Origin: Scenedesmus sp. ARA3
Lineage: Eukaryota > Chlorophyta > Chlorophyceae > Sphaeropleales > Scenedesmaceae
Assembly (NCBI GenBank): GCA_004335835.1
Contig: RWJK01001745.1
Span: 142,895 to 206,894, forward strand
Direction of reading: 5' to 3'
DNA: 64,000 nucleotides
Part shown: in pieces, positions 54,837 to 64,000 of the stretch
Numbering within the stretch: position 1 is the stretch's first letter
Layout: each line of letters begins with the position of its first letter
Program-made: the position numbers and the translations under genes
The notes under the pieces: generated by a model
What the model was told of the DNA's origin: nothing
Database searches by the model: none
What the model saw: only the letters and a program-made list of their open reading frames with translations

Positions 54837-55208
54837 CATGATGATGCTGAGGCTGCAGGCAGTGATGATGAGCGGGGCTCGCATGGTCTGTTTGGTGGCA
54901 GCAGCAGCAGCAGCAGCGATGGGCTGCTGCCGGTGGAGCTGGCGTGGGAGGCGTGGCTGCAGCAGCTGCTGTACGAGCTGCTGCTGATGCTGTCAATGGT
55001 GAGCGTGTTTTGCGCGTACTTGCTTGATTGTGCACGCATCTGTTGTATGCGAAGGATGTCGTGGTGCATAAGCAGCTGGTGGTGCAGGTGGTGATGTTCT
55101 CACTTCTTGCTTGACAGTCCTTGACCGTGTTTGTCAGCATTTATTAGCACTTTGCTCAACAGCCGCACAAGTGGCAGCACCAGCACCAACATGCTGGATC
55201 AGCTGTGC

Positions 55209-55242
<34 letters not shown>

Positions 55243-58200
55243 AGGTTGAGGAGCCCTGCGAAGAGGTGTGGCAGGCAGCTGTGGGCTGTCTGCTGCAGCT
55301 CACCACACATGCAGGCCTCTGGGTGGCACCCAGCCTAGCTGTGCTTGCTGCTGCTGCTGCTGCTCTTGCAGGTTGAGCAGAGCTGCGAGGATGCATGGCT
55401 GGTTTTGTTAAGCAGCTGCAGCTACATCAGTAACATATTCCAAGTTCTGTGCTTTCTGCTGCCCTTTTTGCAGGTTGAGGAGCCCTGTGAAGAAGTGTGG
55501 CAGGCAGCAGTAGGCTGTCTGCTGCAGCTCTCCACACACGCAGGCCTCTGGGTGGCACCCAGCCTCGCCGGCCTGCCTCCAGCAGCAGCAGCAGCACTGC
55601 TGGACGCATGCGTGCGCTTCAACTGGTCAGCAGAGCTGCATTCACACCTCGTGCAGATGGCCGTGAACCTGCTGTATGTTACGGAAGGGCCTGCAGAGGA
55701 TGCGCGCAGCAGCAGCAGCCGCGATGAGGATGCAGCAGCAGCAGCAGCAGCAGCGGCGGCTGCTGGTGGTGCTAGCAGGCACAGGCAGCAGGGCAGTAGT
55801 AGTGGTCGCTCGCCAGTGCGAGGGTGGGCAGCAGCAGTATCACCTGTGCAGTCCCCTGGCAGGCGGCAGCAGCAGCAGCAGCAGCAGCAGCGCGGCCACG
55901 CGAGAAGCAGCTTGCAGGAAGATGAGTGTGAAGAAGGTGCATACAGCGATGCGGGCAGCCATAGCAGCAGCAGCAGCGGCAGCGGCGGCCGCATCCGGCG
56001 CCGGCGCGCCAGCGCAGCAGCAGATGCGTCTCCCCGCAGCAACAGCAGCAGCAGATCTGGCTCATTAGAAGAGCAGCAAGCAGCATGTGAAGATGACATC
56101 GAGCTGTACCTTCCTTGCCAGCTGCATGCTGGGCCTGTAGATGAGCAGCAGCTGTCTGCCTTTGGAGGTCCAGTCAAGCTGCTGCAGCACTTCTGTGCTG
56201 CTGCGTCTGTGGAGGCGCAGCGGACGCTGCTGGTGCCGTTGCTGCAGGTGCTGATGCCTGGTGATGCCTCGGATGCCAGCCAGCTGGCAGTGCTGCAGGC
56301 GCTGTGCAGCAGCGCTAACTGCTTGGCGGCGCTGCAGGTGGGCGGCTGTGCTGTTTGCGGCTGGGCCACAGTGCTCTTCTTATGTTGATGAGCTGCTGAA
56401 CATATGTTGTGGCCTCTGCCACTTGCACATTTTTATCGATATGAGCAGCGCCAGCTGTCAACTGCGCTGCAGGTGGGCTGCTGTGCGGTTTGCCACTGCG
56501 CTGCAGTGCTGTTGTTTTGTTGATGAGCTGCTGAGCACATGGCGTGGCCCCCCTCTGCCAGTTACACGTTGTTATCAGTTGCAGTGCCCCAGCTGTCAGC
56601 TGCACGGCCCAGCTCAGCACAGCACCACGCAGCCCCACCTTCCGTGTCAATGGCAGCTGCTCCTGCCGCTTTTTTGCCTTACCTACCTGCTGCCTGCTTG
56701 AATATCTGTTATGTTATTTGCGCCTGCAGGCCACGCTGTCAGCAGCACAGCCCGGCTGGGCAGACCCAATCCTAGCAGCAGTAACACAGCTGCTAGACAG
56801 CCATGAGCTCGACCTGCAGCTGCTTGCAGCTGTGCTGCTGCGGCTAGAAGACCTAGCAGTTGGGCAGCAGGTGCATGCGGCACGCGAGGTGCTGCTGCTG
56901 CAGCAGCAGCAGGGCTTCGGCAGCAGGCAAGCCAGCAGCAACGGGAACACCCCGGGAGATGCGGCAGGCGATGCAGCGGTGGCAGCAGTGCAGCAGGCGT
57001 CTATGCCGCCAGAAGTTGAGGCTGCAATGCAAGTGACGCTGCAGCAGCTTGCAGGAAACCTGTCAGCGCAGCAGCAGCAGCGGCCCGGGCCGCAGGGTTC
57101 GGCCGGCAGCGTGGTTTATGTCATGGCAGCCGAGGTTCAGGGTTCTTGGAAGGCGCTTAAAACGCTGTGCTGGTGCGATGATGAGCTTGCGAGGCGTGTG
57201 GCGAGGCACTGGCTGCAGCAGCTGCTGGCGCTGACGCTGCAGCAGTCGCTCAAGGTGGGACCCAAGGCGGACGAGATCCGGACTAGAAGCAGCAGGTTTG
57301 AAATGCTTGTGTGCGTGCACATGTGCTGGAAGTTTCTGGGTGATGACATGCTGCAGATTGCCGGCTGAGCCTGGGGTGCATTCCTGTTGTTGTATGCTGA
57401 GGCATCGCATGCTGAACATCTGCCTGCAGACAGCATTATGTTGCTTGACCCTTTGCCAAGGTGCTGTGTCTGTAAGCAAGTGTGGAACCGCTTAGGATAA
57501 CAGCCATCTGCTGCCTCTGTTATGCAATGCTTCTGTTTGCGTTGGCCAGGGAACCATTTTGCTTCCGCTGCCAGGGGTGACTCAGCGCTCAGTAACAGCA
57601 CCAGCAGCAGCAGCAGCAGCAGCAGGGCCCAGCAGAGGCAGCACTGGCGGCAGCACAGCGGCAGCAGCAGCAGCAGCAGCAACAACTGCGGCCATCAATG
57701 CAGCATGCGATGCATGGGTAGATGTATTGGTGCAGCTTGTCAGTCACTGCCCCAAGGGCCCTGACATGCTGGTTGATGCTCTGCAGCTGCATATAACATG
57801 CTGCAAACTGCAGCTTACAGGTGATAGGTCTGACCCAGATTCCACGCTACAGCCTCTCACCCCATCATCCTCAGCAGCAGCAGGTGCTGCTGCTGCTGCT
57901 GCTGCTGAGGCGGCATCGCAGGGCCGCAGCCGGCAGCAGCAGCAGCAGCGCGCGGCAGTTGCGCGCGTGTGTGTGCAGGCGTGGGCGTTTGTGTGCCAGT
58001 GGGTCATGCAGGCAAAGACAAGCAGCAGTCAGGTTGCGCTGACAAGGCTAGCTGCCATGGCCCAAAGTCTAGTGTGTGTGCCAGAGGTGCCTGATTGGGT
58101 AGATGCATTAGGACCGCTTCCAGCTTTTGATGGCGCTGCAGACACAGCAGCAGCAGCAGCAGCAGCAGGAGGAGGAGGCGGTGCTGCTGCTGCTGCCGGC

Positions 58201-59743
58201 ACCCGCAGCAGCAGAGAGGCAGCACCTCGTGCAGAGCATGCTGGCTTAGATCGCAGTGTCAGCAGTGATACAGCAGCAGCAGATCTTGCGGCAGCAGCAG
58301 CAGCAGGGGATGAAGCAGCAGCATACAAGGGTGTCCCGCCTCCTGAGCCGAGCTCAGAGCCGTCTTCCCTTGCTGCTCTCTGGGCAGCAGAAGAGGGCAG
58401 GGGCTCTGCTGCTGCTGCTGGTGGTCACGAAGGGGGCTGGGGGCCCGGCGCTGCAGCAGCTGCTGCGTGTGCTGCTGCTGATGCAGTGTGCTGGCCACAG
58501 GCGTTCCTGCTGGGGCGTGCGCTGCTGCCTCAGGTGAGATTAGTGGGGCTTCTTTTGCTGAAAGTATACGTGTTAGATGTGCAGCGTACACTGGGATGTG
58601 TGCCTGTGACAACAGTGTGTCGCATGCACATGACGCATTTTCTGATATGCTGTCACAGCACACTGTCACAGCATATCAGACAATGCGTCATGTGCACGCG
58701 ACACACTGTTCTCACAAGCCCTGCCAGACAACTTGTCTGGTGTGCTGAGGGTGCCGGTGCCTCACTGCAGTTGCTGCAAAGCATGCTTTTATTTTACTGG
58801 CAGTGTCGAACGTTTCCTTTCATACCCACACTGCCTCACCTTGATACCACCAATGTATGCATCGTCAACAACTGCCTGGTCGCTGCTCGCTTTCATCTGG
58901 TGCTATGGTGGCCTGCACCTTCCTTGCAGCAAATGGCGCAAGTGCTGTCAGGAGCCTCGCTGGCGCTGCTGCTGGTGCGGCTGCTGCAATGCAAGCAGCC
59001 CAGCAGAGCAGCAGACAGAGGCTTCCATGGCAGGCCTAGCTACTGCCCCCAGCCACCAGCAGCAGCAGCAGCAGCAGCAGGGGGCCAGCCCAACAGCAGC
59101 AGCAGCAGCAACCTCAGCTGGAGTGCCACCAGCAGAATACAGCAGCAGCAGCAGCAGCAGTTTGGCCAGGCGGCAGCAGCAGGCAGTGCGGGCAGCAGCA
59201 GCAGCAGCGTGCTGCCGTGCCCCGTGCTGTACCCTTGGTGTGATGGGCGGCAGGACCTGCAGCTGTCGCTGCTGCTGCTGCTGATGAGCAGCTGCAGCAG
59301 CGAGGCTGGCAGCTTTGCCGAGTATGGCTTGGAGGCAGTGACACAGCAGGTGAGTTGAGCTTTCACGTCCTGTCGGGTTGAGTTCAGTTGAGTTGGGTTG
59401 TCGCAAAATCATCTTGACACTCAACTTGCTCTACTTGTGCCTCTGAATCTTTTGGCCCCGGATGATGCGCTTGCCTCTTCTCCCCTCCAATGCTCAAACA
59501 CTTACATGTGACACTCCTTCTGAAGCAAACATGGCTGTGTGTGTCTGTTTTATTGCAGGTGCTGTCGCGCTGCCCGGACCCGCGCGCCTGCCTGCTGGCC
59601 AGCCACTTCAGCCTGGAGCACATGATGCGTCACGCGCAGCAGCACTACTGGGCAGCAGTGCGGCAGCTGCTGGCGGCAGCACAAGCAGCAGACGATGAGC
59701 GGCTGCTGGGCAACCCTTTCCTGCAGCTAGTGACGCTGCTCTC

Positions 59744-59778
<35 letters not shown>

Positions 59779-59894
59779 GTGGGAATGGGGCGGCCAGTGC
59801 GGGTACAGCGGGAGGTGTGGCAGGTGGTGGCGGCAGCAGCAGCCGCAGTCCGCTAGGGCTCGGCATGGGGTGGTCGAGTGGGGCTCGTATGTGA
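50688..59894 (+). CDS. Large helical-repeat (ARM-like) protein, conserved-looking, function unknown
   Basis: Model exons are 50688-50854, 50963-51013, 51194-51273, 51541-51640, 51938-52214, 52471-52621, 53103-53165, 53719-54998, 55474-56337, 56730-57254, 57550-58533, 58930-59349 and 59559-59894. They close in frame to about 1765 aa. The start is uncertain; the open frame extends left to 50370 and more N-terminal exons may exist. Conserved-looking blocks include NDRCVDSVYKAILARACAEP, AVIAKCIALIKQYVT, MEVLHMLSSQDIISAVTG, SILVKLVVDLWLS-like and FNIVYNLALHGCMLMPAQ. VEEPCEEVWQAAVGCLLQL and HFSLEHMMRHAQQHYWAAV follow. Long Gln, Ala and Ser tracts separate them. From memory this resembles a land-plant armadillo-fold protein family of unknown function (the Arabidopsis At3g12590 type); this is unverified. 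It is likely a cytosolic scaffold. Confidence 0.68.
52700..53285 (+). repeat. exon-edge copies around exons 6 and 7 of the large gene
   Basis: 3'-edge copies of exon 6 (LLPQYSPSLVP, then GGAAGGTGAGG) lie at about 52710-52757 and, weaker, at 52820-52860. A 5'-edge copy of exon 7 (LPGMEVLHMLR) lies at about 52922-52965, ahead of the full exon at 53103-53165. A 3'-edge copy (ISSQDIIGAVTG plus GTAAGC) follows at about 53231-53285. Confidence 0.8.
53531..53690 (+). repeat. (CCTG)n array with a 26-base assembly gap
   Basis: A long CCTG/TGCC tetranucleotide run is interrupted by Ns at 53600-53625. It lies in the intron just before the acceptor at 53718. The true length is unknown because the assembly gap sits inside it. 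Translating it gives a meaningless ACLP repeat. Confidence 0.9.
55244..55400 (+). repeat. 5'-edge copies of exon 9 of the large gene
   Basis: VEEPCEEVWQAAVGCLLQL with its CTGCAG acceptor occurs at 55244 and, shortened and diverged, at about 55373. The full exon starts at 55474. A (CTG)n run precedes the first copy. Confidence 0.85.
58603..58718. repeat. long intronic inverted repeat (hairpin)
   Basis: Arms 58603-58653 and 58668-58718 (51 bases each) are reverse complements with about four mismatches, separated by a 14-base loop. The hairpin lies inside the intron between exons 11 and 12 of the large gene. It could be a small foldback element. Transcribed, it would form a long stable stem. 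Confidence 0.85.
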
Positions 59895-61991
59895 AGCTGC
59901 TGTGTATGTGTGCGGGTGTGAAACGGAAATGCTTGCAGTCGCTGATGGGAGTTGCTGTCTGCTCGCGGCGCGCCTCACTCTGTGCTGGTGCTGCGGCATG
60001 ATAGCGCAATGATTGGTGTGAGAGGTGCATTGCTGGCCCAGCACTTCTGAATGGTACTCGGCCTTGCGTGCCTGCTTTGGGGTGCAACGTTGCGTGTCAG
60101 GGTTTTGCGGTCAATTTCCGAGGTGGTGCAGCAGACTGTTTGTTTCAGGCCGAGTCATTTGGACCGTTCTGCTGTGACGCTATAATCATGCCGCGCACTG
60201 CTGGGTCCAAGACAGGAGCTTTGTGAATTACAAGGAGCAGAAGACAAACAACACACTGAAAAACACCAGGCGGTTTGAAAAGAATGGCGAAGGCCGCTTG
60301 GCATCCTTCATTGCTGTGAGACGCACACAACACTTGGGTTTGAACAAGTTGTTGCTACAGCTCACAGCGTTGTATGCTAAACTGCTGCCGTCAAGACCGC
60401 TGCCAACAGCACCAGGCAAACCATCGTATCAGCACAACAGGCACACACACAACACTGATGCATGTGGCTGCGGCTGCAGTAGCCAAGTCGGACCAAACGA
60501 CAGCAACATGTGCTGTACAGCAGCAAGCCGCACTAGTTTCAGGTTGCAGCCCCTAGAAAGACAGAACCCAGCTGACATAAATGAGTTTTGCCAGAACTCA
60601 GTGAGATGCACACCGCATTGCAAGCATTTGCTGTCTCCTCGCACAGAGCCTATGTGGACAAAGCACTGCATTGATGCAGAAATCAAGCACAATAGCTGCG
60701 CAGCACACACGGGTGTGCTGTGGCAGCATGCATCAGGGTTTTGAAGCCCACAAAACTGTGCTGTAATGCAAGCACTAGGGTTATTGTACCGAGCACTGCA
60801 GAGTAAGCAGCCTGCTGCTGTGGTGCTACTAAAGCAGCTGCTGAATGCCAGCAAACCAGAGTATACTCACTGCTGACACCCCAAATGAAATGTACGAAAT
60901 AGTACTCAATGCTGTGTTCGGAAAACTTGCATGCAGAACTACGCCACAAGGCATGCCGGTATTGGTTTAAATGGCTTAGCTGCATTTGTGAAGCCACCAA
61001 CTTGTGTTTCTGATGCATACGGGATTGTGTTGTTGTGATGCTTGATGCATCCCCGGGTACAAACAGATACCCATGCTGCTGTAACCTTGTAAGCTGCCTT
61101 CCACCCAGCTGCTGGCTGTGCCATATATACTCTCTGCTGAATCAAATGCCAGCATCCGGCAGCTACAGCAGCTGCTACATCAACAACACATACTACCCAG
61201 CACACCTGGACTCGTTCATGCCATTCGTTCAAAATGTGAGAGTGCTACACCATTATGCACCAACTTCAGTTGCCATGCGGCAAGTGTGCCGCCTTACGCT
61301 GCATCTCCCGCCACATGCTGCTACAGATGCAGGACCACTCTCCCAGCTGCCTCTGCAGCACAACAACACCCCCTTGCACCTTGCACCTTGCACCTTGCAT
61401 CTCGTATGCCGCCAGCACACCTCCCTGCACCCTGCACAGCTGCAACCCTTATCTCTTTCCCTGGTGGTATTAACAAATCATCATGCTGGTGGTTGCTGCA
61501 GACTTCAAACAGACTTGCAAACCCATCTTAACGCCGCCAGCTGGTGGACACACCGGCATCACCAGCAGCAGCTGAGTCATCAGCAGCGCCATTGTGGGGC
61601 CAGCCCTGGGGCCTCCACACATCTCCCTTGAACCAGGGCTGGCGCCACAGGTCTGTTGAGGGGTGGACACCTGCGTCGATTGGGTGCAGGTGCGGCTGGG
61701 CGGGTGGGAGCGGCATGGTGGTGCGGGTTGCTGCCTCGAGGGGCTTGGCAGGGGCTGCAGGAGAGGAGGGGAGAGGTGGAGGAGGTGGAGGCAGGGAGAG
61801 ATGGCAGGATCAGGCAGGGTTTGTGAGTAGGCGCAGGTATGTAGGGTGCGATGAAAGACGGGGGATGGATCGATGAGGCTCAAGCATGAAGTGGCTGTGC
61901 TGCTGGAGCTGTGTCTGCTGAGAAGGGACACGCGCAGGCATTGGAATGGGCTCAGTCCGTGTTTAAACAATGGTCAGAGCGTAGGCATCGA
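59895..61991. other. intergenic, low coding content
   Basis: No exon is supported. A short minisatellite of the type CACCTTG/CACCCTGC lies at about 61367-61440. A Gly/Arg-rich frame at 61544-61876 and its opposite-strand frame have low-complexity composition only. Confidence 0.4.
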
Positions 61992-62420
61992 CTAATGCTG
62001 CTGTTGCTGATGCTGTTTCTGCTGCTGTCGCTGCTGCGGGTGCATCAGCAGCTGTGGCTGCATATGCAGCCACAGCTGCATATGCTGTGCCATGCTGCTG
62101 CATTGCTGCACACCTGTCTGGACGTTGTCAGCAGAGGCCATGGGACCCACGCGAGCAGCTTCAGCAATGCAAGCGCCTGTAAAGAGACATGCAATGTCCG
62201 TTCAGTGACATTTCAGCTGGAGCAGTAGCATGTCGATTGGTCAAGGGCTCTTGTCTGGCGCGAAGCTGTGTGAAAAACGTTTTCTGCACATACTAGCAAC
62301 ACCGACAGCAAACTACTAAACAAATAAATGTATGTAAAATTTACATTGTAAATCCTGCTGCAATTTGTTCCTACCTGCAACAAGGGCTACCAGGCAGACG
62401 CAGACTGCTTTCGAAGCCAT
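61992..62420 (-). CDS. Small secreted Met/His/Gln-rich protein
   Basis: Exon 1 is 62420-62375 and exon 2 is 62176-61992, joined by a CAG|GTAGGA donor and a TTTACAG acceptor in matching phase, giving 76 aa. The N-terminus MASKAVCVCLVALVAG is a signal peptide core, with a likely cleavage after an AEA motif near residue 22. The mature part contains SMAQHMQLWLHMQPQLLMHP and ends in a Gln/His run. Closely spaced Met and His could bind copper or another soft metal (inference only). It is too short for family assignment and has no Cys pairs for a defensin-like fold. The open frame would be missed by length cut-offs. Confidence 0.55.
62048..62079. repeat. 32-bp perfect palindrome inside the small secreted gene
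   Basis: The sequence is perfectly self-complementary around CATATG. It lies within the coding part of exon 2 and encodes the MQLWLHMQPQ segment. Confidence 0.9.
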
Positions 62421-63337
62421 GGCGCGAGAAAGCTGCTGCAGGCAAGCTGAGAGCTTTCGGTCCTGATAGAAAAGTATGACGCAACTACGTACTAGCAAAA
62501 AGCGACTTCAGAATGTCGAGGCTGGTGTATATGTCGAAGTTTGGCAGCCGTTTCGTCACGGGACGCGCCGCGCCCGTCGTAGGATGCCACTACGCTTGCT
62601 ACCGGTGACACAGTTATGATAACTTAGTGATAACTTAGTTATACATCACACCTAGCACTTTATTGACGAAAATCAAAATTCTTTGTAGGTAATTGTATGA
62701 AAGTGTGCGTATGTACATGCTGGCACGTTGAGAGCACGCAACACTATCTCGAGAGATATGATGGTGAGAACGCTGTGCATACGACACCTGTGCACTCTGT
62801 TTGGACCAGGAGCGCCTGGCTGCAAAGTAGTTATCGTTCACATGTGGCTTTTTGGTCTAGCGTTGGCCATTTCGATCCAAGTGCAGCTCCCTTTCCATGT
62901 TAGTGCTGAACCAGCAGTGTTCAGCTACCTGCTGCTGCATGCCACTTTCCATTGAATGTTCACAGGATTGAACCCTTTTCACCCGACACATGGGCATCAA
63001 AGTTTCTCCTTGAAAACATGCTGGATATTGTCATGTCTTTGTGGCAAAGCCGCACTGACTGCAGCAGTGTGATGTAAGCAGTGTACATGTACTGCAGCAA
63101 CTGTATAAAAGGGTTATAACTGTTCAGCATCAACAAGCAGCCACGTGTTGGTGCGCGTGATATCAGACTTCGAATTCTCTGAAAAGACCAAGCTCCCAGG
63201 GAAGGCTGCCAAACTTGCCAGTAACAGCTGTTCTTACATGTGGGCAAACAATGCACACATCATTACCATGAATAAAAAGTCACATTGAAGCAGGTGCTCC
63301 TGCATTCTTACTGATGCACTGTGCACGCAGGTCTACG
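62421..63337. other. intergenic between two minus-strand genes
   Basis: This is AT-richer, with no exon supported. It includes the promoter of the small secreted gene and the 3' untranslated region of the lectin gene. Confidence 0.45.
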
Positions 63338-63853
63338 TCACAAGATGCACACAAAAGGCAGCTTCTCCCCGCACCCCTGGTCATTCATCCACACATTGTT
63401 GTGCACTGAGCTCAACACATCTGTGACCTGCAGGCACATGCGCTCCTGTGCCTGCCCGTTAGGTTCCCCAGGGTTCCACAGCAGCAGGGAATGAAGCTCC
63501 TGCACGCCAGCTGGCGTGTCCCACAGCCACTTGCTGCTGCCTGCTGCTCGCTGCGCACCCACCCACACTGCATTCAAAGGCTCCCGCAACTCTGCAACAG
63601 TTAAGGCAATCGCCTGCCTCAGCTCATGCAGCTCCGCAACCTTGTCAGCAAAGAACAGGCGGGCCCCAGCTCGCTTGCATTTCTGCGCAGCTCTGTCCCA
63701 AGTATCAGCTGAAAGCGGCTGTCTGAAAATAGTGACAAGCCTGAGGCTGACCAGTGACTGGTAAAACGTGACGCCTTTAATGTGTGTCAAGCTTACAGGC
63801 CTAAACCTAGGAGGCACAGGTGGCTCCTCGAACATGCCTGCGTCAGCGGCAGC

Positions 63854-63885
<32 letters not shown>

Positions 63886-63946
63886 GTGCAAGGTTGACTG
63901 GAATGCTTGGTGCATGACCGTTTTCTGCGAACTTCAAGCTGGCCAA
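63338..63946 (-). CDS. C-type lectin domain protein
   Basis: The 202-residue frame ends in a C-type lectin-like domain (about residues 60-202). Visible hallmarks are WDRAAQKCKRAGARLFF, VWVGAQR at the WIGL position, LLWNPGEPNGQAQERMC with the EPN sugar-specificity motif (161-163), and WMNDQGC (186-192). It ends PFVCIL. Cys90, Cys171, Cys192 and Cys200 match the two canonical disulfides. EPN suggests calcium-dependent binding of mannose-type sugars in known members. The N-terminal part has a poly-Ala tract and no obvious signal peptide, so a first exon carrying one may lie to the right, outside the window. This frame could also be the last exon of a longer multidomain protein. Confidence 0.78.
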
Positions 63947-64000
63947 AGATGCCTGAGTTGAGCAACAAACCTGTACAACTAGCCGGCAGGTGCCACGTGG
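63947..64000. other. window edge upstream of lectin frame
   Basis: Only 54 bases remain, too few to decide whether the lectin gene has an upstream exon. Confidence 0.3.

Noticed and set aside
61544..61876. 110-codon Gly/Arg-rich frame
   Set aside because: It has low-complexity composition, no splice partners and an equally open opposite strand.

Overview
The window looks like nuclear DNA of a chlorophyte green alga, probably a Sphaeropleales/Scenedesmaceae-type genome (lineage is inference). Every recognisable gene is split by many short GT-AG introns. Exons are GC-rich and packed with CAG/CTG triplets that read as poly-Gln, poly-Ala or poly-Ser depending on frame. The set includes a putative plastid HflX, a CaaX-tailed DnaJ and MCM8. 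No operons, prokaryotic signals or phage genes are seen. Exon models below were built by hand from splice consensus, reading-phase agreement and family motifs. Each complete model closes in frame, but none has transcript support.

Layout: (1) 1-590, minus: 5' end of an unknown gene. (2) 1090-8547, minus: 12-exon HflX GTPase with a transit-like N-terminus. (3) 8830-9420, minus: unrecognised, apparently broken coding fragments. (4) 9789-13395, plus: membrane-anchored M43/pappalysin-like metalloprotease. (5) 13963-16618, plus: TruB-type tRNA pseudouridine synthase, followed by decayed tandem copies of its last exon. (6) 17746-19842, plus: single-exon leucine-rich-repeat protein. (7) 20545-30310, minus: 17-exon MCM8 helicase. 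(8) 30974-31504, plus: weak gene or relic. (9) 33501-35377, plus: secreted SGNH/GDSL hydrolase. (10) 35378-37443: intergenic DNA with a MITE-like palindrome next to a retroposon-like insertion that has a 14-bp target duplication. (11) 37444-40173, plus: type I DnaJ/Hsp40. (12) 41494-44659 and 45905-48645, plus: two tandem paralogous ankyrin-repeat genes. (13) 50688-59894, plus: large helical-repeat protein. (14) 61992-62420, minus: small secreted Met/His/Gln-rich protein. (15) 63338-63946, minus: C-type lectin domain protein.

The most unusual property is structural. In almost every multi-exon gene one complete exon is accompanied by one to eight partial direct copies of its 5' or 3' edge, with the splice site attached, lying in the neighbouring intron. 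5'-edge copies lie upstream of the full exon and 3'-edge copies downstream. Some are exact-period arrays (114 bp in truB, 125 bp in MCM8) and some alternate with CAG microsatellites. I call these exon-edge satellites. They explain much of the intron length here and create many decoy splice sites, one set of which is in frame and open.

The genes have unrelated housekeeping or surface roles: organelle ribosome GTPase, tRNA modification, DNA repair helicase, chaperone, secreted hydrolase, lectin and protease. There is no sign of a functional cluster apart from the ankyrin gene pair.
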